A DNA stretch of 54,128 bases from contig JAJDEW010000107.1 of NCBI GenBank assembly GCA_029259595.1, positions 1 to 54,128 on the forward strand, read 5' to 3'. A program made the translations under genes and the position numbers. The notes beneath the pieces are model-generated. The model worked only from the letters and a program-made list of their open reading frames with translations. It was not told where the DNA came from and made no database searches. This DNA comes from Planctomycetota bacterium (GTDB lineage Bacteria; Planctomycetota; UBA1135; GCA-002686595). Below, one piece after another: positions 9,037 to 17,542 of this stretch; within the stretch, counting starts at the first letter, position 1, and every line of letters starts with the position of its first letter.

Positions 9037-9176
9037 CGCCCGAGGATGGTCCCTGGTCCGGGCGCGGGCAAGGCGCGCGTCGGGTCCCGCGCGAAAGGCG
9101 CCTTCCCGGGCGGTGATCGTGCTGCTCGGGAGGCCTCCGGGGCGAGGCGGCGCGGCCGCGAGTTCCGGACAGGCCT

Positions 9177-9902
9177 TCAGCCGTAGACGAGCGGGTCCTT
9201 GCGGCCCGCCTCGCGGAAGCCCTTGAGCCGCAGGCGGCAGGCGTCGCAACGGCCGCAGCTCGTGACACGGCTGCCGGCGACGAGCGGGTCGTAGCAGGTG
9301 TGGGTCAGGCCGAGGTCGACCTCGAGCTCGTCCGCCCGCAGCACGATGTCCCGCTTCGTGAGCTCGAGCAGCGGCGCGTGCACGCGGAAGCGCGCGCCCT
9401 CCTCCGTTCCGGCGGCCGTCGCCACGCGCGCGAGCTCCTCGAAGGCGGCCAGGAACTCGGGGCGGCAATCGGGATAGCCGGAGTAGTCGAGCGCGTTGAC
9501 ACCGATGAAGAGGTCGCGCGCCCCGAGCGTCTCGGCCCAGCCCAGCGCCACGGACAGAAAGACCGTGTTGCGCGCCGGCACGTACGTCACCGGGACGCCC
9601 GTCCCGATCGCGCGCTCGTCGCGATCCTTCGGCACGGCCACCTCTTCCGTCAAGGCCGAGCCACCGAGCGCCGACAAGTCGACGACCACGACGCGGTGGT
9701 CGACGGCACCGAGCGCGACCGCCACGCGCTTCGCCGCCTCGAGCTCGCACGCGTGTCGTTGCCCGTAGCGAAACGACAGGGCATGAACGGCAAAGCCCGC
9801 CGCGCGCGCCTCGGCCAGCGTCACGGCCGAGTCCATTCCACCGGACAGCAGACAGACCGCGGGCGGCTCTTCGGAACCTCTGCTTCGAACGTTCTCCGTC
9901 AC
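9177..9902 (-). CDS. queC: 7-cyano-7-deazaguanine synthase QueC
   Basis: Converts 7-carboxy-7-deazaguanine to preQ0 with ATP and ammonia in queuosine or other deazaguanine biosynthesis. The 241-residue protein has the PP-loop SGGMDS (20-25) and the C-terminal zinc site C203, C216, C219, C222 (SCGRCDACRLR), both diagnostic. No other que gene is in the window. It is 140 bases upstream of mazG on the same strand and may share its transcript. Confidence 0.95.
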   Translation of the reverse strand: MTENVRSRGSEEPPAVCLLSGGMDSAVTLAEARAAGFAVHALSFRYGQRHACELEAAKRVAVALGAVDHRVVVVDLSALGGSALTEEVAVPKDRDERAIGTGVPVTYVPARNTVFLSVALGWAETLGARDLFIGVNALDYSGYPDCRPEFLAAFEELARVATAAGTEEGARFRVHAPLLELTKRDIVLRADELEVDLGLTHTCYDPLVAGSRVTSCGRCDACRLRLKGFREAGRKDPLVYG

Positions 9903-9991
9903 GCGCTCAGCCTACCCACCCGAGGTGGGGAAGCCACGCGCCGCCTGCCACGATCCCGCCTGAATGCGAGTCCTGCGGGAGCGTTCACGCA

Positions 9992-10024
9992 AAGAGACCG
10001 CAGCGATCTCCGCTGCGGTCTCTT
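9992..10024. terminator. Intergenic 13-bp hairpin, probable terminator
   Basis: A perfect 13-bp stem, AAGAGACCGCAGC with GCTGCGGTCTCTT, around a 7-base loop. It lies 30 bases past the stop of the minus-strand gene ending at 10055 and before queC. Its A/T-rich stem base gives a short T run on the minus strand, so it probably ends that upstream transcript. Confidence 0.7.
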
Positions 10025-10054
10025 CGGTTGCGCTCGACTCCGCTCCGGATCGGA

Positions 10055-10789
10055 TCACTGCTCCTCGGGCGGGCTCGGGGGTGTGTCCTGGCTGCGCGCT
10101 TCACGCTCCATGTCGCGGGCCTGCCGGATGCCCCAAGCGATGCGCGCCGTCTCGCGCCCGGTTCCCGCCAGCATCAGGTGGCTCCCGGACAAGGCGATGA
10201 CGCTGTTGCGGTTGTTGGCGCGGAGCACGCTCCGAATCACACTCGACAGGGCGCGGGCATCGAGCGGACTGACGTCGAGCAAGGTCGTCACGAGCAGGGC
10301 CGGGTGGTCGTCGTAGGAGGCGATCGACTCCTCGTCGACGTCGAGCCAGCCCGAGAGCGGCTCGTTCCCGAAGCTGGTGTGAACGGCGATCATCGGGACC
10401 GTCCCGCCCTTGATCTTCGCCGTGAGGTAGCCGTGCTTGAAGAGCAGGCTCTCCACGAAGAGGTACACCTCGTCGGGAGGCACGCTGATGGCGCCGCTCA
10501 GACTCGTCGACTCGACTTCGAGCCGGCTGCACGTCTCGCGCACGATGACGAGCTTCTGACCGGTCGCGGCCTCGAAGGCCGCCAGCACTGCGGCCAAGGA
10601 GTGCCCGTGACCGGCACCAGGGTCGGCCAGGACCAGGGGTCGCGTCGGAACGGGAAAGGCCTGCGTGTTGCGCCCCGTGGACGCGGGCGTCACGACGGCG
10701 GCGGGCGCTTCGAGAACGGGTGTGGCGGCACTGGCGGCCGGGATGACGAGCAACGGCACCGACAAGACGGCACGGAAGATGTGTGACAT
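10055..10789 (-). CDS. Secreted protein with secretin N-domain-like region
   Basis: A 244-residue protein with a signal peptide (hydrophobic residues 6-20, ASA cleavage-like). Around residues 65-120, HSLAAVLAAFEAATGQKLVI and the text after it resemble a secretin/TonB short N-terminal domain. Residues 165-215 (LLDVSPLDARALSSVIRSVL, then NRNSVIALSGSHLMLAG) resemble the N1 fold of GspD-type proteins. There is no barrel-forming secretin core, so it is a free-standing N-domain protein, perhaps a periplasmic partner of a pilus or secretion system encoded elsewhere. It is divergent from mrp and followed by a terminator. Confidence 0.6.
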   Translation of the reverse strand: MSHIFRAVLSVPLLVIPAASAATPVLEAPAAVVTPASTGRNTQAFPVPTRPLVLADPGAGHGHSLAAVLAAFEAATGQKLVIVRETCSRLEVESTSLSGAISVPPDEVYLFVESLLFKHGYLTAKIKGGTVPMIAVHTSFGNEPLSGWLDVDEESIASYDDHPALLVTTLLDVSPLDARALSSVIRSVLRANNRNSVIALSGSHLMLAGTGRETARIAWGIRQARDMEREARSQDTPPSPPEEQ

Positions 10790-10876
10790 ACGAAACTCCT
10801 GAAGGCTGGCTTCGGCGGGGCTGGTCTCGAAAGACGCCCACCTGTCCTGCTCCTTCCCCGCTTTTCAGGGTCCCCG

Positions 10877-10904
10877 TTGTGCCCGCGCGGAGAAGGCCTA
10901 CATT
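10877..10904 (+). promoter_or_regulatory. Candidate promoter of the Mrp gene
   Basis: TTGTGC (10877-10882), 16-base spacer, TACATT (10899-10904). It lies about 48 bases before the GTG start, in the gap divergent to the secretin-domain gene. Each hexamer matches the sigma70 consensus at four positions. Confidence 0.35.
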
Positions 10905-10951
10905 GGTGCGCTCGAATCCCCGCCAATCGCCCTCAGAAGGACGCTTCGACC

Positions 10952-12103
10952 GTGAGCCAACCGACCCCTGATGCCGTTCTGGACGCCCTCCGCGCGGTCC
11001 AGGACCCCGACCTCCACAAAGACATCGTCAGCCTCGGCTTCGTGACCAAGAACGAGGTGAAGGACGGGCGTGTCGAGGTCACGATCAACCTGACCACGCC
11101 CGCCTGTCCGGTGAAGGACCTCATGAAGGGTCAGGCCGAAGAAGCCATCCGGGCCTTGCCAGGCGTCCGCGAGGTGAAGGTCGAGATGACGGCCGAGGTC
11201 AAGGGCATGAACCAGCCGCAGCCCAACATGCCGAAGGACATCCGTCACATCGTGGCGATTTCGAGCGGCAAGGGCGGTGTCGGCAAGAGCACGGCAACGG
11301 TCAATCTCGCCGTCGCGCTCGCGCAGACCGGCGCCAAGGTCGGCGTGCTCGACTGCGACGTCTACGGTCCGGACATCCCGATGATGATGGGAATCGTCGG
11401 TGAGCCCGAGACCGTCGGGAAGAAGCTCTTGCCGAAGGTTCGTCATGGCGTGAAGACGATGTCGATCGGCTACTTGCTGTCCGACGACAAGCCCGTCATC
11501 TGGCGCGGGCCGATGGTCCACAAGCTCATCCAGCAGTTCTTGGCCGACGTCGAGTGGGGCGCGCTCGACTACCTCCTGGTCGACATGCCGCCGGGCACCG
11601 GTGACGCGCAGTTGTCGCTGGCGCAGATCGTCCCGCTGTCGGGCGGCGTCCTGGTCACGACGCCGCAGGCGGTCTCGACGTACGACGTCAGCAAGGCCAT
11701 CTCGATGTTCCGTCAGGTCAACGTCGAGATCCTCGGCATCATCGAGAACATGGCCGGTTTCGTCATCGCGGGCAGCGTGAAGGGTGCCGCGGCGGGTAGC
11801 GAGGTCGAGATCGAGACCGGTGCGGGCACGGAGACCCTGAAGGTCGGAGAGGGCGGTCGCTTCGAGACCGTCGTTCACGTCTTCGGCGAAGGCGGCGCGG
11901 ACAGTCTGGCCGCCAAGTACGACTTCCCCGTCCTCGGACGCATCCCGCTGAACCCCGTCGTGCGCGTGGGCGGGGACGGTGGCGATCCCGTGATCATCAC
12001 CGACCCCGACTCCCTCATCGCCCAGGAGTTCCGCCAGGTGGCCGGCAAACTCGCGCAACGCCTGGCGGTGCGCGAGTTCGCCCAGCTGCCCGTCCTGCAG
12101 TGA
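10952..12103 (+). CDS. mrp: Mrp/ApbC-type P-loop ATPase lacking the Fe-S cysteine pair
   Basis: A 383-residue cytosolic MinD-family ATPase with an N-terminal MIP18/DUF59 domain (TPACPVKDLM, C52), deviant Walker A GKGGVGKS (106-113), DCDVYGPDIP and DMPPGTGD. Relatives carry Fe-S clusters to apoproteins on a CxxC pair placed after the ENM motif. Here ENM (265-267) is followed by about 43 residues, rich in Gly, Ala, Glu and Thr, with no cysteine, and the only cysteines in the protein are C52 and C135. The GTG start at 10952 has AGAAGG about 11 bases upstream; an in-frame ATG at 10877 would add 25 unlikely residues. Its stop is one base from the convergent rsgA stop. Confidence 0.88.
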   Translation: MSQPTPDAVLDALRAVQDPDLHKDIVSLGFVTKNEVKDGRVEVTINLTTPACPVKDLMKGQAEEAIRALPGVREVKVEMTAEVKGMNQPQPNMPKDIRHIVAISSGKGGVGKSTATVNLAVALAQTGAKVGVLDCDVYGPDIPMMMGIVGEPETVGKKLLPKVRHGVKTMSIGYLLSDDKPVIWRGPMVHKLIQQFLADVEWGALDYLLVDMPPGTGDAQLSLAQIVPLSGGVLVTTPQAVSTYDVSKAISMFRQVNVEILGIIENMAGFVIAGSVKGAAAGSEVEIETGAGTETLKVGEGGRFETVVHVFGEGGADSLAAKYDFPVLGRIPLNPVVRVGGDGGDPVIITDPDSLIAQEFRQVAGKLAQRLAVREFAQLPVLQ

Positions 12104-12104
12104 G

Positions 12105-13319
12105 TCAGGGCTCCTCGGCCGAGGCCACGATCCTGAGGTAGCTCGCGAAGCGAGCGCGCGCGATCCGTCCTGCTCCGACCGCCGCGCGGACCGCGCAGTC
12201 CGGTTCGACGCGGTGAGAGCAGTCGCGGAAGCGGCAGTCGCCCGCGAAGGCCTCGAACTCGTGGAAGGCCGCACGCACCTCGTCGGCGCCGAGCTTCCAG
12301 AGCCCGAAGGTCCGCACGCCGGGCGTATCGATGACGCGCGTTCCGTCGGAGAGGACGTGGAGCGACGAGGCGGTCGTCGTGTGGCGCCCCTTGCCGTCCG
12401 AGGCCCGCACGGCTCCGATCGTCTGCGCGCTCGACGGATCGAGTGCATTCAAGAGCGAGGACTTGCCGACGCCACTGTGTCCGAGGAAGACGCACGTCGT
12501 GCCGCGGATCGCCGCACCCAGCTCGTCGAGGCCCTCGCCGGTGACGGTCGACGCGCGAAAGACCGGGTAGCCCGCCTCGTGAAAGCTCGTGAGGGCGGCC
12601 TCGATCCTCCGGCGTTCGCTCGCGTCGGCATCGCCTCGGACGAGATCGATCTTGTTCACGCACACGAACGGTCGCACGGAACCGGCCTCAAGGGCGAGCG
12701 CGACGCGGTCGACGAGCCCCGGCTTGAAGGGTGGCGTGCGCGCCGAGACGACGACGACGCCGAGGTCGACGTTGGCCGCCAACACGCGCTCGAGCGCCCG
12801 CTTGCCAGGATCGCTCCGGGACAGCGCGCTGCGACGCGGCTCGACCGACGTCACGCGGTACGGACCCTCGCCGGCCTCGCCCAGCTCCACGAAACGGACG
12901 CGATCCCCCACGGCGACCGTCGTCGCCTGGGTCGCGGCCAGCTCGGGTGGCAGGGAGGCCTCGAGCGTTCCGTCCCCCTCGTCGTCGGGCGCGTCGGCAT
13001 CGGGCGCGAGTCGCACACGCCCGCGCGCGACGAAGACCACGGTCGCGGGTTCGCCCACGGCGGGCTCCTCGGGCACAGAGGCCGCCACGCGGGGCGGCGC
13101 ACCGTCGGTTTCGGGGCTCTTCGCACGCATGCGCTCGAAGAGGTCGGGCTCGTCGTCCTCGTCTGCCTGCCAGTGGCGCCGGCGCGGAGTCTGGCGCGGG
13201 CGGCTCGCCTTTTTCTGTCGCGCCAGCTCGCGCAGGCGCTTTTCCTCGTCACGGGTTCGAAGCTTGGGGAGCGCCTTCAGGTGGCGCTCACGGGACTTGC
13301 GTTTGGAATCTGCGTCCAC
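12105..13319 (-). CDS. rsgA: Ribosome small-subunit-dependent GTPase RsgA
   Basis: Late 30S assembly checkpoint GTPase. It has the circularly permuted order of the family: OB-like domain (about 90-165), G4 NKID (222-225), G1 GHSGVGKS (280-287), G3 DTPG (331-334), then the zinc knuckle C362, C367, H369, C375. Its 404 residues exceed the usual length because of a charged, Arg/Lys-rich N-terminal extension of about 85 residues with RRRHW and DEDDEPD. The assigned start is a GTG at 13319 without a clear ribosome binding site, and it overlaps the end of a 63-codon ORF. A downstream start is possible. Confidence 0.92.
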   Translation of the reverse strand: MDADSKRKSRERHLKALPKLRTRDEEKRLRELARQKKASRPRQTPRRRHWQADEDDEPDLFERMRAKSPETDGAPPRVAASVPEEPAVGEPATVVFVARGRVRLAPDADAPDDEGDGTLEASLPPELAATQATTVAVGDRVRFVELGEAGEGPYRVTSVEPRRSALSRSDPGKRALERVLAANVDLGVVVVSARTPPFKPGLVDRVALALEAGSVRPFVCVNKIDLVRGDADASERRRIEAALTSFHEAGYPVFRASTVTGEGLDELGAAIRGTTCVFLGHSGVGKSSLLNALDPSSAQTIGAVRASDGKGRHTTTASSLHVLSDGTRVIDTPGVRTFGLWKLGADEVRAAFHEFEAFAGDCRFRDCSHRVEPDCAVRAAVGAGRIARARFASYLRIVASAEEP

Positions 13320-13479
13320 GGGGGTTTTCGTTCGGGTCCATCGGTCGAGTCAGTTCCGGGTCGCGGTCGTTGCCGCGGGGAGCGAGGCGTACGAAGACGC
13401 GTCGCAGGAGCTCGACGAGGTCGAAAACGAGGCTCGTGAGCGGATGGTCGGGGCGTACGGGGACCGCACGCGGACTCAC
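13288..13479 (-). CDS. Possible small protein of 63 residues overlapping the rsgA start
   Basis: GTG start at 13479 preceded by AGGAAGGAG. The sequence has one amphipathic-hydrophobic helix (LTSLVFDLVELLRRVFVRL), then an Asn/Pro/Arg tail. It ends 32 bases inside the assigned rsgA start, in another frame, which would couple the two genes. It could be a real small membrane-associated peptide or a non-coding leader. No family is recognised. Confidence 0.35.
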   Translation of the reverse strand: MSPRAVPVRPDHPLTSLVFDLVELLRRVFVRLAPRGNDRDPELTRPMDPNENPRGRRFQTQVP

Positions 13480-13554
13480 ACGCTCCTTCCTGGCACCGCC
13501 CGAGGCGGTCGCGGCGACCCCGTCAGGGAGTCGCCCGCGTCGGTCTGGCCGACG

Positions 13555-13605
13555 TCAGCGCAGGGAGGAGGCGGAGAGGACGACAGACTTCTTGGCGTTC
13601 TTCAT
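13555..13605 (-). CDS. 16-codon micro-ORF (MKNAKKSVVLSASSLR)
   Basis: The ATG at 13605 has GGAGG six bases upstream, one of the best Shine-Dalgarno matches in the window, and a sigma70-like promoter (13666-13693) sits about 55 bases before it. The peptide is basic at the N-terminus and then Val/Leu/Ser-rich, and it ends at TGA. It lies in a 400-base gap between metF and rsgA. It could be a leader peptide for the genes downstream or a small functional peptide. Confidence 0.4.
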   Translation of the reverse strand: MKNAKKSVVLSASSLR

Positions 13606-13665
13606 CTTCAGCCTCCGGGTAATCGGTTCGAAACGGCGCGGGCGAGCCTCGCGCGCGCAGCCGAA

Positions 13666-13693
13666 AGTGTAGGCGGTCGGGCCGAAAGCGCAA
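13666..13693 (-). promoter_or_regulatory. Candidate sigma70 promoter for the micro-ORF/rsgA unit
   Basis: Minus strand TTGCGC (13693-13688), 16-base spacer, TACACT (13671-13666). It lies between the metF stop and the 16-codon ORF, with an expected start near 13659. Confidence 0.45.
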
Positions 13694-13722
13694 GCCGTCC
13701 CGGGCGGGACGTTTGGCCCGAA

Positions 13723-14607
13723 TCAGTCGATCGGCTTGATCGCCGCCAGGATCGAGCGCGTCGCCGCACTCTTGTTCAGGGTGTAGAAGTGGATCCCGGG
13801 GGCGCCGCGCTCGAGCAGCTCCCGGCACTGGCGGATCGCGTGCTCGATGCCGATCGCCATGACCGTCGAGGGATCCCCCTCGTAGCGTCGCAGGCGCGCG
13901 TGCAGGCCTTCCGGGATGGTCGCGCCGCACATCTTCGTGAAGCGCTCGATCTGCGACACGTTCGTGACAGGCATGATGCCGGGCACGATCGGAACGGCGA
14001 TCCCCGCGTTCCGCACGCGCTCGACGTACTTGAAGTACGTCGAGTTGTCGAAGAAGAGCTGCGTGATCAAGAAGGCGGCACCGTTCTCGACCTTGTGAGC
14101 CGTCCAGCGCAGGTCGTCGCCGACCGACGGCGACTCCGGATGCGCTTCCGGATAGCAGGCTCCACCGATCCCGATGTCGTAGTGCTCACGCAGCCACGCC
14201 GCGAGCTCGCTACCGTGGGCGAAGCCGCCGTCGGTCGCGACGAAGCGCTCCTCCCCGCGCGGCGGGTCGCCGCGCAGCGCGAGCACATTGCCGACGCCGC
14301 CCTCGACCAGACGGTCGACGACGCCCCGCAGCTCGTCCTTCGTGTGACCGACGCAAGTCAGGTGCGCCATGGCCGTGATCCGCAGCTCGTTCTGGATGCG
14401 CGTGACGAGCCCGATCGTCCGATCGCGCGTCGAGCCGCCGGCCCCGTAGGTCACCGAGACGAAGTCGGGCGCCAGCATTTGGCGCAGGTCGTCCACCGTC
14501 CGGATGAGGGCCTCCGCGGCTTCCTCGGTCTTGGGAGGGAAGAACTCGAAGCTGAACACGGGTTGGCGCTGCGCGCCGACGGGGGCGTAGAGCTCTTCGA
14601 TCTTCAC
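13723..14607 (-). CDS. metF: 5,10-methylenetetrahydrofolate reductase
   Basis: FAD-dependent reduction of methylene-THF to 5-methyl-THF for methionine synthesis. The 294-residue TIM barrel begins FSFEFFPPKT (catalytic Glu at E21) and continues with SVTYGAGGS, LRGDPP and FLITQLFFD, all in family order. The GTG start at 14607 overlaps the thioesterase stop (GTGA) and has GGGAGGA just upstream. It is the last gene of the cluster that begins with the CoA ligase at 17424, which is unusual company for metF. Confidence 0.94.
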   Translation of the reverse strand: MKIEELYAPVGAQRQPVFSFEFFPPKTEEAAEALIRTVDDLRQMLAPDFVSVTYGAGGSTRDRTIGLVTRIQNELRITAMAHLTCVGHTKDELRGVVDRLVEGGVGNVLALRGDPPRGEERFVATDGGFAHGSELAAWLREHYDIGIGGACYPEAHPESPSVGDDLRWTAHKVENGAAFLITQLFFDNSTYFKYVERVRNAGIAVPIVPGIMPVTNVSQIERFTKMCGATIPEGLHARLRRYEGDPSTVMAIGIEHAIRQCRELLERGAPGIHFYTLNKSAATRSILAAIKPID

Positions 14608-15035
14608 GCGGGGTCCTCCCGGTAGATTTCCTCGAACCGCGCGCGGTACTCGGGCGGCGTTTCATGGGAGGCGAGGCCGCGCAGCTCGACGCAGGCGACC
14701 GTCATGCGCGCGTCGATGCACTCGCGCTCGGCGACGGAAAAGACGTAGCGCAACCCGATCGACGAGCGCCCGAGCCGAAAGCAGGTGACCCGCACGACCG
14801 GACGGTCGCCGAAGCGCAGCGGCGAGAGGAAGTTCACGTCCGCATGCACCAGCGGAAAGCCGATCTCGTCTTCGCGAATCAGGTGGTAGTAGCGTCGCCC
14901 GACGTGGACGTCCCACAGCTCTTCGAAGGCCAGGTGGATCAGCTCGAAGATCTTGGGGTAGTACGCGATCCCGGCCGGATCGACGTCCCCGAAGCGGACT
15001 TGCAGCTGGGTGACGAAGGCCTTCGGCGCGCTCAT
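14604..15035 (-). CDS. Acyl-CoA thioesterase, 4-hydroxybenzoyl-CoA thioesterase (4HBT) family
   Basis: A 143-residue single hot-dog domain. VRFGDVDPAGIAYYPKIFE (13-31) is the 4HBT signature with the catalytic Asp, and FLSPLRFGD and SIGLRYVFS follow. It probably hydrolyses an aromatic or short acyl-CoA. The ATG at 15035 overlaps the creatininase-family stop (ATGA) and its stop overlaps metF, so it is translationally coupled on both sides within the ligase operon. It may release CoA from dead-end products of the ligase upstream. Confidence 0.87.
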   Translation of the reverse strand: MSAPKAFVTQLQVRFGDVDPAGIAYYPKIFELIHLAFEELWDVHVGRRYYHLIREDEIGFPLVHADVNFLSPLRFGDRPVVRVTCFRLGRSSIGLRYVFSVAERECIDARMTVACVELRGLASHETPPEYRARFEEIYREDPA

Positions 15036-15826
15036 CGCTCGCCTCCGGCGTCTCCCCCATCCCCTTCGAAGAGCTCGGGCCAAGCCTCGCGCACACTCGT
15101 GACGATCATGCCCGCGAGCCGCTCGATCTGTTCCTTGCCTTCGTCGACCGAGGCGGCGGCCGGATCGCCGCAGTAGGCGTGCCCGGCACCCGCCTGCGCG
15201 AAAGACTTGGCGCCGGCCTTGATCTTCTCGATCAACTCGATCGTGACCGGCGGCAGCGCGCGGCGCACCTCGTCGCGCACGGCCTCGGGGTCGGCGGCCA
15301 TGACGATGCTCGATTCGTAGCTTCCGGCGTGGCAGTCGCCGCTCTTGAACTCGTCCGACAGCGTCTGTGCCCAGCGCCGGCGCGTGTTGTCGGGAAAGAG
15401 GACCTGTGCGCGCAGCTTCGTCAGCTCGGGCGAGTCCAGGGCCACGCCCCTCAGGATCGCGACGTGCTCGGGCTCGAGGTGGCCGTTCGAGAAGACGATC
15501 CGTCGCACGCCCTGATCCTCGAGGCTCTCGACCACGTCCTCGAGCAACGCCCACAGGGTGCCGGGCCGCAGGCTGATCCAGCCGGGAAAGCCATCGGTGA
15601 AGCGCGTCACGCCGTACGCGACAGGCGGCAACACGACGGAGGCGACGCCCTCGGCCTCGAGCCATTGCGTCGACAGGCGCGCCTGGGCGAGCGCGATCGT
15701 GACGTCCGTGTCCAGCGGCAGGTGCGGTCCGTGCGGCTCGGTCGAGCCCACGGGCAGGATCGCGACCATGCGGTCGTCGAAGAGCGCGCGGGCCTCCGGC
15801 CACGTCCGTTTTCCGAGCTCGGTCAT
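15032..15826 (-). CDS. Creatininase/MftE-family metal-dependent amidohydrolase
   Basis: A 264-residue cytosolic protein. GSTEPHGPHLPLDTD (28-41) supplies Glu, His and Asp metal ligands, FSNGHLEPEH the second histidine region, and HAGSYESS the C-terminal glutamate region, which is the creatininase fold arrangement. Substrates in the family include creatinine, formamidopyrimidine intermediates and peptides. It is encoded between a benzoate-CoA-type ligase and a thioesterase, overlapping the latter by four bases. True creatininase activity is unlikely in this context. Confidence 0.85.
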   Translation of the reverse strand: MTELGKRTWPEARALFDDRMVAILPVGSTEPHGPHLPLDTDVTIALAQARLSTQWLEAEGVASVVLPPVAYGVTRFTDGFPGWISLRPGTLWALLEDVVESLEDQGVRRIVFSNGHLEPEHVAILRGVALDSPELTKLRAQVLFPDNTRRRWAQTLSDEFKSGDCHAGSYESSIVMAADPEAVRDEVRRALPPVTIELIEKIKAGAKSFAQAGAGHAYCGDPAAASVDEGKEQIERLAGMIVTSVREAWPELFEGDGGDAGGER

Positions 15827-15837
15827 CGGGGCTCGCC

Positions 15838-17424
15838 TCAGCGCGCGGCGAGCTCCTCCTTCAGCAGCTTGCGCGCGATCTTGCCGCGATCGTTCTTGGG
15901 AAGGGCCGCACGCCACTCGAACCAGCGCGGGTACTTGTGCGGCGCAAGCCGCTCCTTGACCCAGGCCTTGAGCTCGTCGGCGAGCACATCCGAACCGTCC
16001 TTCCCGGGCGACACGACGACAAAGGCGTAGGGCTTCACCAGCTCGTCCTCGCCGGCGTGTCCGCAGACGCAGACCTCGGCGACGCTCGGGTGTTCGAGCA
16101 GCGCGTTTTCGATCTCGAGCGGCGAGGTCCAGATCCCACTGACCTTGATCAGGTCGTCGGTGCGGCCCTCGTAGAAGTAATAGCCCTCGTCGCGGCGGAA
16201 GATGTCCGCCGAGGTGCACCACTCGCCCTGGAACGTCTCGCGCGACTTGGCCTTGTCACCCCAGTAGCAGAGCGCCGTCGAGCCGCCGCGCACGCGGAGG
16301 CGTCCAGGCTCCCCGTCGGGCAGCTCGTCCCCGTCGGGACCGACGATCGACGCCTCGTAGCCCGGCACGATCTGGCCCAGGCTGCCGACGCGCACGTCGT
16401 CGAGCCGGTTCGAGATGTAGATGTGGAACATCTCCGCCGATCCGATCCCGTCCAGGATCTCGACGCCGGTGCGCTCCTTCCATTCGCTGTACAACGAGGC
16501 CGGAAGGGCCTCGCCGGCAGACAGGCAGACGCGCAGGCTCGAGAAGTCGGTCTCGTCCCAGCGCGGCGAGCGCAGCATGTTGCCGATCATCGTCGGCACG
16601 CTGGTCAAGAGCGTCGGTCGGTGCGCGGCGATCTGGTCGAACAACTCGTCGGCCGTCGAACGGCCCGGAAAGAGCACCGACGTCGCGCCGACGCGGAACG
16701 GGAACATCAGGTTCGTCCCGGTCGCATAGCCGAAGAAGAGCTTGGGCACCGACAGGCAGACGTCGCTCTCCTCGTAACGCACCACCTGCAACGCGTAGGT
16801 CTCCGTGCTCCAGGCGAAATCGGCGTGGGTGTGCACGCAGGCCTTCGGTCGACCCGTCGAGCCCGACGTGAAGAGCCAACCGGCGAGGTCGTCCGGTCCG
16901 GTCGGCTCGACCTCGGCAGCGTGGCCATCGCCGTCGGCCGCCGCCAGCACGTCATCGAAGGCCGCGAACCCGCGCGCTTCCCCGCCGACGACCCACAACT
17001 CGCAGGCGAGCCGCGCGGACGCGACCGCCGGACCGAGCTCGGGCAGGACCTCAGCGTGTCCGATCACGACGCGCGCCTTCGTGTACTCGAGGTACGCTGC
17101 GTAGTCCTCGCGCTTGAGAAGCGGATTGACCATCGCGAAGACGGCGCCGGCGCGCAGGATCCCGAAGAAGGCCTCGGCGAAGGCGAAACCGTCCGGCAAC
17201 ACGATCAGGACGCGCTCTTCGGGCCGTACGCCCGCGCCCCGCAAGGCGGCCGCGACACGGCGCGTGCGCGCCAGCACGTCGCCGTAGGTCCGCCGCTCGT
17301 CTCCGGCGAGGAGCGCGACCTTGTCCGACCGACCTTCGTCCGCGTTGCGGTCCAGGTAGTAGGACGCGAGGTTGAAGCGTTCGGGAAACGGGGCGATGGC
17401 GTCGTAGAGGCTCGAGCTCGGCAT
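15838..17424 (-). CDS. Benzoate-CoA ligase-like AMP-binding enzyme
   Basis: A 528-residue adenylate-forming ligase. The opening FPERFNLASYYLDRN and the ADEGRSDKVAL region follow benzoate/2-aminobenzoate-CoA ligases. The phosphate loop is TSGSTGRPK (186-194), the motif EMFHIYISNR follows GIGSA, the hinge is near GRTDDLIKVSG, and K515 in NDRGKIARK is the catalytic lysine. It would activate an aromatic carboxylate with ATP and CoA. It is the first gene of a tightly packed unit with creatininase, 4HBT and metF, with 11 bases to the creatininase-family gene. Confidence 0.9.
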   Translation of the reverse strand: MPSSSLYDAIAPFPERFNLASYYLDRNADEGRSDKVALLAGDERRTYGDVLARTRRVAAALRGAGVRPEERVLIVLPDGFAFAEAFFGILRAGAVFAMVNPLLKREDYAAYLEYTKARVVIGHAEVLPELGPAVASARLACELWVVGGEARGFAAFDDVLAAADGDGHAAEVEPTGPDDLAGWLFTSGSTGRPKACVHTHADFAWSTETYALQVVRYEESDVCLSVPKLFFGYATGTNLMFPFRVGATSVLFPGRSTADELFDQIAAHRPTLLTSVPTMIGNMLRSPRWDETDFSSLRVCLSAGEALPASLYSEWKERTGVEILDGIGSAEMFHIYISNRLDDVRVGSLGQIVPGYEASIVGPDGDELPDGEPGRLRVRGGSTALCYWGDKAKSRETFQGEWCTSADIFRRDEGYYFYEGRTDDLIKVSGIWTSPLEIENALLEHPSVAEVCVCGHAGEDELVKPYAFVVVSPGKDGSDVLADELKAWVKERLAPHKYPRWFEWRAALPKNDRGKIARKLLKEELAAR

Positions 17425-17542
17425 GACGAGGCCGATAGCCTAGCCCGCGGCCCGCACGAGCTCCCGTGCCATTCCCGCCAATCGGCTGCTCTCCCGCGCC
17501 TGGCGGGGAGCGTGGCGGAGTTCGAGGCCGCGCGGACCGGGT

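Noticed and set aside
15032..15826. True creatinine catabolism
   Set aside because: Only one creatininase-family gene, without creatinase or sarcosine oxidase genes, inside an aryl-CoA ligase operon.
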